From: Cohnella silvisoli
Lineage (GTDB): Bacteria; Bacillota; Bacilli; Paenibacillales; Paenibacillaceae
DNA: 64,000 nt
NCBI RefSeq assembly: GCF_021190915.1
Contig: NZ_JAIOAP010000020.1
Location: forward strand, 62,001 to 126,000
Direction of reading: 5' to 3'
Positions within the stretch are counted from its first letter, which is position 1, and each line of letters starts with the position of its first letter. The position numbers were made by a program, and so were the translations under genes. The notes under the pieces were generated by a model that saw nothing but the letters and a program-made list of their open reading frames with translations, was not told the DNA's origin and did not search any database. This document shows positions 47,348-56,061 of the stretch, piece by piece.

Positions 47348-47390
47348 TTAGTGTGGCGTTTTATACAAAAAGTCAAAGGGGAAGATTGAA

Positions 47391-48749
47391 TTGAAAAAGA
47401 TTTTGATGCTAACCTTGTTGCTGGTCATCGTAATCGGGGCTGTTACGGCCTGCGGCAGCAATAATAAGTCAGGCTCGGAAACGGGTACAAACACCGCGAC
47501 GGCCTCCAATACTTCCAACGCCTCCGAAGCTCCGGCAGAGAAAGTAAAGCTGTCATTCTGGCACACTTGGACGGGTGACGATAATCTGACGAAAGCTTAT
47601 TTGAAGTTGATCGATCAATTTCAGGAAGATCATCCAAACATTACATTGGATATTCAAGCCATGCCTCAAGATGCGTACAAGACCCGCTTGAAAACGGCAG
47701 CGGCAGCCAACGAGATGCCGGACGTATTCCTCGCGTGGGCGGGAGCGATGACTAAAGAGCTTGTTGCCGGCAAAGCGGTCAGACCGTTGAATGACCTGTT
47801 GGACAGCAAGCCGGAGTGGAAAAACAGCTTCCTTGCCAATTCGTTCAATGACTTTACGGTCGACAACCAAATCTACGGCATTCCGACCGAGCTTACGCCA
47901 ACCTCTCTAGTCTACTACAATAAAAGCTTCTTTGATCAATATGGCGTGAAAGTTCCGCAAACCTGGGACGAGCTCAAGCAAGCGGTGGAAATCTTCAAGA
48001 AGAACAATGTGATTCCGATTGCGCTCGGCGATAAAGGGTCTTGGCTAGCTCAATCCTGTATTTTGAGTGCTCTTGCAGATCGCGTGACGGGTACCGAATG
48101 GTTTCTGAACGCGGCAGCCCAGAATGGCGCCAAATTTACGGATCCCGAATTTGTTAAATCGTTGACCTATTTGCAGGAACTTGCCAAGATCGGTGCTTTC
48201 CAGGATGGTTTCATCAGCATCGATAACGTGGGGCAGGAGCAATTGTACAATCAAGGAAAAGCGGCCATGTTTATCGAAGGCGCATGGGCGGTTACGAATT
48301 TGGTCACTCAATCTCCTAAAGACATTCTCGATGCCACGCATGTTACGATCTTGCCCGCGATCCCGGGGGGCAAAGGAAAAGCGAACTCCACTTCAGGTGT
48401 CGTAGGCGCAGGTCCGGCCATCAGCTCGAATATGGATGAAGCGAAAAAAGCGGCGGCGTATGAGCTGGTTTATGCATTGTCTGGACCGGAAGCCCAAAAA
48501 ATGAGCGTAGAGAACAATAAATTGGTCAGCTACAAGGTTGATGTTCCTGCCGACAAAGTCTCGCCGTTGTTCGCGGAAGTCAATCAATTGGTCGGAACTC
48601 TCGAATTCTCGCCGGTATACGACGCAGCTTTAACTTCGGCTGGAACAGATGCGGTTAATAACGGATTGCAGGAATTGCTGCTCGGAGGCGATCCCCAGAA
48701 AATCGCCGAGAAAATTCAAGCCGCAGTCGCCAAATCTCTGGGTAAATAA
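47391..48749 (+). CDS. ABC transporter sugar-binding lipoprotein
   Basis: 452 residues. Lipoprotein signal: KKILMLTLLLVIVIGAV then the lipobox TAC-G, so the Cys near residue 21 is lipidated. Mature protein is a family 1 extracellular solute-binding protein: KLSFWHTWTGDDNLTKAYLK, MPDVFLAWAGAMTKELVAGK, YGIPTELTPTSLVYYNKSFF, GKAAMFIEGAWAVTNLV and SGVVGAGPAISSNMDEAKKA. It binds an oligosaccharide outside the cell and delivers it to the permeases that follow. TTG 47391 starts six bases after AAGGGGAAG. A terminator follows before the permease genes. Confidence 0.92.
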   Translation: MKKILMLTLLLVIVIGAVTACGSNNKSGSETGTNTATASNTSNASEAPAEKVKLSFWHTWTGDDNLTKAYLKLIDQFQEDHPNITLDIQAMPQDAYKTRLKTAAAANEMPDVFLAWAGAMTKELVAGKAVRPLNDLLDSKPEWKNSFLANSFNDFTVDNQIYGIPTELTPTSLVYYNKSFFDQYGVKVPQTWDELKQAVEIFKKNNVIPIALGDKGSWLAQSCILSALADRVTGTEWFLNAAAQNGAKFTDPEFVKSLTYLQELAKIGAFQDGFISIDNVGQEQLYNQGKAAMFIEGAWAVTNLVTQSPKDILDATHVTILPAIPGGKGKANSTSGVVGAGPAISSNMDEAKKAAAYELVYALSGPEAQKMSVENNKLVSYKVDVPADKVSPLFAEVNQLVGTLEFSPVYDAALTSAGTDAVNNGLQELLLGGDPQKIAEKIQAAVAKSLGK

Positions 48750-48763
48750 GCCGGGTTATCGGC

Positions 48764-48799
48764 AAGCCCTCCTTACAAGAGGGGGGCTTTTCTCTTTTT
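48764..48799 (+). terminator. Attenuator hairpin between the binding protein and permeases
   Basis: An 8-bp stem AGCCCTCC / GGGGGGCT followed by TTTCTCTTTTT. Partial termination here would give more binding protein than permease, a common arrangement in such operons. Confidence 0.75.
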
Positions 48800-48812
48800 G
48801 CGAGGTGAAGAC

Positions 48813-49694
48813 ATGCCAACATCAGGTCGTTTAAGATGGTTTATTTTTATTGGATTGGCTCCTTCGGTAGCCTTATTCCTGCTCTTTGTAATAGCGCCAA
48901 TGATATGGTCCGTTTATTACGGCTTCTACGATTGGTCGGGAATCGGGGATTCCAGGTTCATAAAGCTTGACAATTATAAGGAAGTGTTCGACGATCCCGT
49001 ATTCTGGAAAGCGTTAAAGAACAACCTGATCGTCGTTGCCGCTTCGGTGTTCGGGCAGGTACCGATCGCATTAATCCTGGCGCTCGTGCTCAGAAAAACG
49101 TCCCTCTTCCAAAGGATCGTTAGAGGAGCCATTTTCATGCCCATGGTTCTTTCATCCGTTGTTATCGGTATGATCTGGCAATACATGTATCATCCCCAGG
49201 TGGGCATTCTGAACTTTGCTTTGGACTGGCTGCAACTAGGTAATCTGAAAAGGCAATGGCTTGGGGATCCGGATATCGCCATGTATTCTTTGACCGTACC
49301 CATTGTTTGGAACTATATCGGGCTTTACTTGCTTTTATTTATGGCTGCTTTAAGCAACACTCCTGCAGAGGTGGATGACGCCGCGAAGATCGATGGCGCA
49401 TCTGGCGCGAGGAAGCTGTTCGCGGTGACCCTTCCAATGATTTGGGGCACGATCCAGGTGGCGGTTATCCTGTGCATCGCGGGAAGCTTGAAGGCCTTCG
49501 ATTTGGTTTTCGTCATGACTGGAGGAGGGCCGGCCCATGGGACCGAGCTGCTGGCCACCTACATGTACAATAACACTTTTAACATTTATCGCTTTGGATA
49601 CGGCAGCGCAATTTCCACGGTCACGATCATCATCAGCTTTATGTTCATCATCATCAGTCAGTTGCTTCTGCGACGGGATCAACGGCAGTTCTAG
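48813..49694 (+). CDS. ABC transporter permease, MalF/UgpA type
   Basis: 293 residues with six membrane helices (first near 12-36, FIFIGLAPSVALFLLFVIAP). The cytoplasmic EAA loop is present: AEVDDAAKIDGASGARKLFA then VTLPMIW, which docks the ATPase. Other conserved parts are MPMVLSSVVIGMIWQYMY and FDLVFVMTGGGPAHGTELLA. ATG 48813 follows GAGGTG by five bases. No ATPase gene is in the locus, so a shared MsmX-like ATPase elsewhere is expected. Confidence 0.92.
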   Translation: MPTSGRLRWFIFIGLAPSVALFLLFVIAPMIWSVYYGFYDWSGIGDSRFIKLDNYKEVFDDPVFWKALKNNLIVVAASVFGQVPIALILALVLRKTSLFQRIVRGAIFMPMVLSSVVIGMIWQYMYHPQVGILNFALDWLQLGNLKRQWLGDPDIAMYSLTVPIVWNYIGLYLLLFMAALSNTPAEVDDAAKIDGASGARKLFAVTLPMIWGTIQVAVILCIAGSLKAFDLVFVMTGGGPAHGTELLATYMYNNTFNIYRFGYGSAISTVTIIISFMFIIISQLLLRRDQRQF

Positions 49695-49708
49695 GAGGAG
49701 CCTTCAGC

Positions 49709-50572
49709 ATGAATAATACGTTGCAATCCGCAAAGTCGTACAACAGAATCATTAATCGATCAACGAATCGCGTTGTTGTTATCTTATTAACGATTTATTC
49801 TGCGCTAACTGTGTATCCTCTTTTATGGCTCCTCATCAGCGCCTTTAAGACGGATCAAGAGTTTTTTCTGAGGCCCTTCGGCCTTCCGGAACATTGGATG
49901 GGTGAAAATCTTAGGCGTGCGTGGTCAGTCGGGCACATGGGCCAAGGTTTCTTGAATTCGATCATCGTAACCTCGATTTCTCTTCTATTGACTTTACTGG
50001 TTGGGTCTTTGGGTGCCTATATCGTAGCCCGTTTTCGCTTTAAGCTGAAGCCGGTTGTCATGGGCATGTTTATGATAGGCATGTTGATTCCGATTCATAG
50101 CACGCTTGTTCCGTTATTTATCCTTATGAAACAAATGCATATATTGAACAGTTACGGGGCGTTGCTATTCCCATACACCGCTTTTGCGCTGCCGACGACG
50201 ATTTTTATCATATCCGCGTTTATGTCTTCGATTCCCCGGGACTTGGAAGAAGCGGCGATGATGGACGGCAATGGGCTTTGGGGTATTTTCTGGCGCGTCA
50301 TGTTGCCGGTATCCCGTCCGGCGCTTGCGACAACGGGCATTTTGAGCTTCTTGCAATTTTGGAACGATTACGCATTTGCATTGATTTTCATAAGCAATAA
50401 TGCGCTGAAAACACTGCCTCTCAGCTTGAGCATCTTTACGACTGGATATTCGACCAACTACGGTCTTACGATGGCTGCGATCGCAATAGCGGCGATTCCG
50501 ACCATCCTCATCTATTTGCTGCTTCAAGAGCAGGTTATGAAAGGCATGACGGCCGGAGCCGTAAAAGGATAG
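49709..50572 (+). CDS. ABC transporter permease, MalG/UgpE type
   Basis: 287 residues, six membrane helices; YPLLWLLISAFKTDQEFFLR at the start, LIPIHSTLVPLFILMKQMHI centrally, the EAA loop RDLEEAAMMDGNGLWGIFWR with VMLPVSRPAL, and FLQFWNDYAFALIFISN. It pairs with the preceding permease in the membrane. AGGAGG lies before ATG 49709; 14 bp separate the two permease genes. Confidence 0.92.
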   Translation: MNNTLQSAKSYNRIINRSTNRVVVILLTIYSALTVYPLLWLLISAFKTDQEFFLRPFGLPEHWMGENLRRAWSVGHMGQGFLNSIIVTSISLLLTLLVGSLGAYIVARFRFKLKPVVMGMFMIGMLIPIHSTLVPLFILMKQMHILNSYGALLFPYTAFALPTTIFIISAFMSSIPRDLEEAAMMDGNGLWGIFWRVMLPVSRPALATTGILSFLQFWNDYAFALIFISNNALKTLPLSLSIFTTGYSTNYGLTMAAIAIAAIPTILIYLLLQEQVMKGMTAGAVKG

Positions 50573-50578
50573 GGAGAT

Positions 50579-53455
50579 ATGAGAGAGATAATGGAGAGGA
50601 AAGTTGGGACAATGAGAAAATTCGAATCCGTGCTGGCAGATATGAACAAGACGCAGCCGAAACATTATTGGAGCGAAAGAATTCTCTCCGAGCTCGGGTA
50701 TGCCGCGAAATTATCGGAGATTCATAACGGCAAATTCGATGGTCTGCTAACGGAAGCGGTCAACGACCTCGCAGATGAAGTGGAGAAGCAAGGCGTTATT
50801 ACGAAAGAAATCGCGCTTGAAACGGAAATTAGACTAACAGAACTGTCAGCGGAGGCCAAACGTTATCGAATGCTTTGCGCAGGACATGCCCATATCGACA
50901 TGAATTGGATGTGGGGCTGGGATGAGACGGTGTCCATTACGTTAGATACATTTCGGACAGTGCTCGAATTGATGCGGCGGTATCCCGATTTCCGTTTCTC
51001 GCAATCCCAAGCCGTCATCTATAAAATCGTAGATGATCATGCTCCCGAAATGCTAGAAGAAATTAAAAGTAGAATCAAAGAGGGGCGTTGGGAAGTGACT
51101 GCCTCTCATTGGGTGGAAGCCGACAAAAACATGCCGAACGGAGAAAGCTTGTCCCGGCATTTGTTATATACGAAGCGTTATTTGTCCGAGCTGCTGGAGC
51201 TTGATCCGGCGTCGTTCGATCTGGATTTCGAGCCCGATACGTTCGGCCACAGCATCAATGTGCCGGAGATTTTGACGGACGGAGGAGTCAAATACTATTA
51301 CCATTGCCGCGGAGATGAGGGGCACCAGCTATACCGATGGATCGCGCCTTCGGGCAGAGCCGTCACCGCGTACCGTGAGCCTGTGTGGTACAACGGGGAA
51401 ATCACTCCGCAAATGGCTTGGTACGTGCCTGAATTTTGCGACCGGCATGGTATCGATACGATGCTGAGAGTGTACGGAGTCGGCGATCATGGAGGCGGAC
51501 CGACCAGGCGCGATATCGAGCGGATTATGGATATGTCGAATTGGCCTATCTATCCTACGGTCGCCTTCGGTACCTTTCGGGAATTTTTCCGGCTCACGGA
51601 TTCTATCATTAATAGGCTTCCCGAGGTTACCGGTGAACGGAATTTCGTATTCACAGGCTGTTATACAAGCCAGAGCCGGATCAAGATGGCGAACCGTCTC
51701 GGGGAAGCCGCATTAAACGAAGCCGAAGCGTTCGGTACCTTTGCGGCATTAAAAACGGATTTTACTTACCGGAACACGGTGCTCTCCGAGGCTTGGAAAA
51801 ACGTGTTGTTCAATCAATTTCATGACATATTGCCTGGTTCCGGTGTTGTTGCCACGCGAGAGCATGCGATGGGATTGTTTCAAAATACGATTGCTTCCGC
51901 GAACAGCGTTCGGAAGCTGGCTATGCAGGGAATCGCGGATTTAATAGATACGTCCGGGTATCACGAGGGAAAGAACGATTCGCAAGATTCGACTTCCGCG
52001 GGAGCGGGCGTGGGCTTTCGCGCAGACTGTTACCGAATCAGTCACGTGGAACGGGGCTCCGGCAAGACGAGAATTTTCCATCTCTTCAATTCCGCTTCGT
52101 TCGAGCGTGAAGAAGTGACCGAGATTACGATTTGGGATTGGCAGGGGGATGTTGAAGCGATTCGGGTGACCGATGATCAGGGTGAATCTGTCCGTTATCA
52201 GGTCGTCGGACACGGCTTCCATCATTATTGGGGCCATCACTATTTGACCGTTCTCGTTCATGCACGAGTTCCAGGATTCGGCTACGGCACCTATGTATTG
52301 ACTGAGGGAGATAGGAAAATTCCGACTCCTCCGTATCCGGATCCACGCAAAGAAAAGCCGTCTGGGACTTATGTTCTTGAAAACTGCAAGATTCGGGCGC
52401 TGTTCGATAAGCACGATGCCTCATTGGTGTCTTTAATTGACAAGAGCACGGGGCGGGAGATGATCGGACAGTCGGATTCGCGGTCAAACGCAGCCCTATT
52501 TCGATTGATCCAAGAAGATACGGACAAAGAAATGACGGCTTGGTACGTAGGCCGATATAAGAACGTTAACAACCTTAACGAAAACGTGAAAATCAGGAAT
52601 GTTACGATCGGTCCGGATAAAATCCGGCAATCGTTGTCCTATGAAATTCCGTTCGCGAATTCCGTCTTGAAGGTAACCGTTAGTTTGGACGAGGAGAGCC
52701 ATTCTCTGAACTTTGACTTAGAGTGCGATTGGCATGAAAGAGGGGATCCCGACAACGGAATCCCGCAGCTCGGGTTTCATATTCCGTTAGCCTATGAATG
52801 CAACGCGTTCAAATACGATGTGCCGTATGGCGTCATTGAGCGGACACCGCTGGATATGGACGTTCCCGCGAATTCATGGGCAATGGGCATTAATGCGGAA
52901 TCCGGAGAGGCGTCCGTGCTGTTGGTTTCGGACTCGAAATACGGTTTTCGGGGACACGATAAGTCGCTCAATATATCCCTGATCCGCAGCTCCTACGATC
53001 CAGATCCTTATCCAGAGCTAGGCATTCATCGTTTCCGTTTTGCCCTGTGCCTGCTTAAGGATGCCAGCAACCAAGAGCTCATTGAATTAGGCTATCGGTA
53101 CAATCACCCTTTGAACGCATTATCCGGAACTTCCCACCTAGGGGTGCTCCCGCAGAGAGACAGCTTTTTCGGAGTGGAGGAAGGCACGGTATCGATAACT
53201 GCCTTGAAAATGCCGGAAGACGGGACAACAGGCATCATTATCCGCTATTACGAATCGGAGGGCAAGGAAGGGCGAGCTGTCTTCCGCCTACACGGTCCGA
53301 TTGCGAAGGCCGAACTCGTAGATGTACACGAACAGCCGGTATTGGATGTGAACCGGATTCAAATCAGCGGGAACCAGATGATCGTAGAAGTCAAACCATA
53401 CGAGATCGCCTGCATAAGGGTTGAACTGGAAGGTTCCGAAGACCAAATCGAGTAA
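50579..53455 (+). CDS. Alpha-mannosidase, glycoside hydrolase family 38
   Basis: Up to 958 residues, cytoplasmic. GH38 signatures: metal site LCAGHAHIDMNWMWGWDE (His103, Asp107), SQSQAVIYKIV, SHWVEADKNMPNGESLSRH, and the nucleophile region DLDFEPDTFGHSINVPE (Asp220). The Asp-Phe-Gly and the H-x-H-x-D zinc ligands are intact, and C-terminal beta domains (IRALFDKHDASLVSLIDK, SLNFDLECDWHERGDPDNG) complete the fold. It removes alpha-linked mannose from imported oligosaccharides or N-glycan fragments. ATG 50579 is close behind the permease stop; ATG 50591 or 50612 are also possible starts. Confidence 0.92.
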   Translation: MREIMERKVGTMRKFESVLADMNKTQPKHYWSERILSELGYAAKLSEIHNGKFDGLLTEAVNDLADEVEKQGVITKEIALETEIRLTELSAEAKRYRMLCAGHAHIDMNWMWGWDETVSITLDTFRTVLELMRRYPDFRFSQSQAVIYKIVDDHAPEMLEEIKSRIKEGRWEVTASHWVEADKNMPNGESLSRHLLYTKRYLSELLELDPASFDLDFEPDTFGHSINVPEILTDGGVKYYYHCRGDEGHQLYRWIAPSGRAVTAYREPVWYNGEITPQMAWYVPEFCDRHGIDTMLRVYGVGDHGGGPTRRDIERIMDMSNWPIYPTVAFGTFREFFRLTDSIINRLPEVTGERNFVFTGCYTSQSRIKMANRLGEAALNEAEAFGTFAALKTDFTYRNTVLSEAWKNVLFNQFHDILPGSGVVATREHAMGLFQNTIASANSVRKLAMQGIADLIDTSGYHEGKNDSQDSTSAGAGVGFRADCYRISHVERGSGKTRIFHLFNSASFEREEVTEITIWDWQGDVEAIRVTDDQGESVRYQVVGHGFHHYWGHHYLTVLVHARVPGFGYGTYVLTEGDRKIPTPPYPDPRKEKPSGTYVLENCKIRALFDKHDASLVSLIDKSTGREMIGQSDSRSNAALFRLIQEDTDKEMTAWYVGRYKNVNNLNENVKIRNVTIGPDKIRQSLSYEIPFANSVLKVTVSLDEESHSLNFDLECDWHERGDPDNGIPQLGFHIPLAYECNAFKYDVPYGVIERTPLDMDVPANSWAMGINAESGEASVLLVSDSKYGFRGHDKSLNISLIRSSYDPDPYPELGIHRFRFALCLLKDASNQELIELGYRYNHPLNALSGTSHLGVLPQRDSFFGVEEGTVSITALKMPEDGTTGIIIRYYESEGKEGRAVFRLHGPIAKAELVDVHEQPVLDVNRIQISGNQMIVEVKPYEIACIRVELEGSEDQIE

Positions 53456-53468
53456 GAGGGGTATTCCT

Positions 53469-56024
53469 ATGTACAAAATGACGCTGAACGATGGCTGGGC
53501 AGTCTGCTTCGAGGATCTGAGCTGGGGAGCCGATCGCCACGGTGAAGTAACTGGAAGAACGGACGGGTGGATGGAAGCTTCCCTTCCTTGCGATATCCAT
53601 ATGCCGTTGATCGAAACGGGAGTCATCGAAGAACCGCTTGTCAAAGATCATTTCTTCGATTGCGAATGGACGGAGCACAAGTCTTGGTGGTTTCGGAAGA
53701 CGTTCCGCCCGTCCGTTGAGACGTGCTCTATGAACCGGGTGGAGCTGGTGCTAGAGTCGTTGGATGCGGAAGCGGATATCTTCTTGAATGGGATCATGTT
53801 GGGTCATCATCGCAGCGCTTTTTACCCTTTTCGCCAAGAAGTGAAGTCGTTATTGAGGGAAGGCGATAACGAGCTTCTCGTTCGGGTGACCTCAGGTTTA
53901 GAGGCGTATGACGGAGAAGACATGACTCGGTTCAAGGATAGAGTGGGCATGGAGAAGGCGCACAATCGCGGCGACATTCGGCGTATCTTCGCCCGTAAGC
54001 CGCAATACGGCTTCGGTTGGGACTGGGGGCCGAGGGTAGCGACGTGCGGTATCGTAGGGGATGTCTATTTGGCAGCATATGACGACCTAGCCATCCGCCA
54101 GGTTCATGCTTTTACGGAATCCGTATCTCTTGGTAAAGGAGGGGATAATTCGGGGGGAGCGAACGAAGCCAACATTCGGTTCGAAGTGGAGGTGGAGCAA
54201 TTTCATCCTTTTGCCTCGATAGAGGCTCATGTTGAGATTAGACTTTCTTTTGCGGGCGAGAGTATTCTCACCTTGTCGAAATCGATGCCCTTGCATTCCG
54301 GATTAAACTTCGTAGATTTCCGGTATACGCTAACCGGGGCTAAGTTATGGTGGCCGAACGACATGGGGAGTCCGGATTTGTACACAGTATTCGTATCGGT
54401 TTCGACGGGTGGCCATACCGCTAGCTATCCAAGCTTCGAGATGGGTATCCGGACAATAGAACTGAATCAGAACCCGGTTAACGAAAACGAGCGGCTGTTC
54501 GCCATTCATGTTAATGGGGTTCGAACCTTCTGCAAAGGCGGAAATTGGGTTCCGGCGGATTCCGTGTATGCCCGAATAACGGAAGAGAAATACAAGTCTT
54601 TGGTTGAAGAAGCCAAGGAAGCCCATTTCAACATGCTGCGCGTATGGGGCGGAGGATTGTACGAGAAGAATGCCTTCTATGAAGCGTGCGACCGGAACGG
54701 GATTATGGTTTGGCAGGATTTTATGTTTGCATGCGCATTATATCCCGACGATCTGGAGTGGTTTCAAGAGGAAGTCCGTCAGGAAATGGAGTACCAGACG
54801 AGCCGCCTTCGCAACCATGCAAGCCTCGTTCTATGGTGTGGAAATAACGAAAATCATTGGAATTTCGATATGTGGAAGGCTGCCAATCCTGATGAAAGCT
54901 TTGTAGGCGGGGCCGTTTGCTATAACGAACTAGCTCCACGAATCGTGCGCCGCAATTGTCCGGAAATCCCTTATTGGAACAGTTCACCGTATGGAGGAGA
55001 GCATCCGAACGGAGAGGATAGAGGGGATTGCCACTATTGGTTCGACGCGATGATGAGTCCGGAAATGGCTAACCGGATTACGCCCGAAAGATATGATGGC
55101 TGGAATGCTAAATTCGTGTCCGAGTATGGTTATATCGGGCCTTGCCGCAAATCGACCATCGAGCGATTCCATGCCGGGGAGCCCTTCAACCGTGAAGGGC
55201 GCATCTGGCAATTACATAACAACCTGTTCGAGAAGGACACGGTCGCGGCAGGAATCGAGATGCACTATGCGGATGCCGGCGGATTGGATGTTGACCGCTA
55301 TTTGCTATATGCCGGTCTCTGCCAGGGCTTGATGTACGGGTATTCGTTGGAGGCGTTTCGTTACCGAACCGATTGCTCCGGCGGGTTGTTCTGGATGTAC
55401 AACGATTGCTGGGGGGAAATTGGATGGAGCGTCATCGATTACGAATTGCGGCGGAAAATTTCCTGGTATTTCGTGAAGCGCGCCTGCGCACCCGTAACCT
55501 TAATCGCAAGGGAGGTTGATGGGAATATTCGAGTGATCGGAATCAACGAGACGGGCAAAGACATTCGGTGCGAGTTGGAGTACGGTTATGTTTCTTTTGA
55601 CGGACGGATTCGTTCCACCAGCAAAACCAGCGTCGGCCTGCCAGCCTACTCCCGAGGTGTTGCGTTGGAGTTCGCCAAAGAGGAAACAAATCGGAAGGAG
55701 GGTTGTTGGTTCGTCACCCCAGGGACGAATACTGCGGCAACTGAGGTCTTGCCTGCCGTCCTCCGAGAAGGAGCCGTCCGAGATCTGAATCTGGCTTCTC
55801 CGACATTAACGGTCCGCGGTTTTATTCGGCTGAAAGAAGACATCCAATTTACGGTTGGCAGCGACGTATATGCCCATGCGGTACACTTCGGCCTATCGGA
55901 CCACTTGAGGTTATCGGATGAGTATTTCGATTTGCTGCCCGGCCAGAGCCGGACGGTTACGATTTATGGCGCGTCCGATATCATCGGGCTCGAACAGATC
56001 CAGCCTAGGGCTGTTCAACCCTAG
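53469..56024 (+). CDS. Beta-mannosidase, glycoside hydrolase family 2
   Basis: 851 residues from ATG 53469 (AGAGGGG nine bases upstream). N-terminal sugar-binding jelly roll (KSWWFRKTFRPS, VELVLESLDAEADIFLNGI), Ig-like domain (LWWPNDMGSPDLYTVFVSV), then the TIM barrel: CKGGNWVPADSVYARITEE, MLRVWGGGLYEKNAFYEACD, acid/base Glu461 in WCGNNENHW and nucleophile Glu552 in FVSEYGYIG. These match GH2 beta-mannosidases (W-G-G-G, G-N-N-E). No signal peptide. It would release mannose from Man-beta-GlcNAc or manno-oligosaccharides next to the GH38 step. Confidence 0.93.
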   Translation: MYKMTLNDGWAVCFEDLSWGADRHGEVTGRTDGWMEASLPCDIHMPLIETGVIEEPLVKDHFFDCEWTEHKSWWFRKTFRPSVETCSMNRVELVLESLDAEADIFLNGIMLGHHRSAFYPFRQEVKSLLREGDNELLVRVTSGLEAYDGEDMTRFKDRVGMEKAHNRGDIRRIFARKPQYGFGWDWGPRVATCGIVGDVYLAAYDDLAIRQVHAFTESVSLGKGGDNSGGANEANIRFEVEVEQFHPFASIEAHVEIRLSFAGESILTLSKSMPLHSGLNFVDFRYTLTGAKLWWPNDMGSPDLYTVFVSVSTGGHTASYPSFEMGIRTIELNQNPVNENERLFAIHVNGVRTFCKGGNWVPADSVYARITEEKYKSLVEEAKEAHFNMLRVWGGGLYEKNAFYEACDRNGIMVWQDFMFACALYPDDLEWFQEEVRQEMEYQTSRLRNHASLVLWCGNNENHWNFDMWKAANPDESFVGGAVCYNELAPRIVRRNCPEIPYWNSSPYGGEHPNGEDRGDCHYWFDAMMSPEMANRITPERYDGWNAKFVSEYGYIGPCRKSTIERFHAGEPFNREGRIWQLHNNLFEKDTVAAGIEMHYADAGGLDVDRYLLYAGLCQGLMYGYSLEAFRYRTDCSGGLFWMYNDCWGEIGWSVIDYELRRKISWYFVKRACAPVTLIAREVDGNIRVIGINETGKDIRCELEYGYVSFDGRIRSTSKTSVGLPAYSRGVALEFAKEETNRKEGCWFVTPGTNTAATEVLPAVLREGAVRDLNLASPTLTVRGFIRLKEDIQFTVGSDVYAHAVHFGLSDHLRLSDEYFDLLPGQSRTVTIYGASDIIGLEQIQPRAVQP

Positions 56025-56061
56025 AGCAAGCAATAGCAATTAAGATGAGGAGGCAACGTTC

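Noticed and set aside
48045-48341. Minus-strand frames inside the sugar-binding lipoprotein gene
   Set aside because: Antisense to a clear family 1 binding protein.
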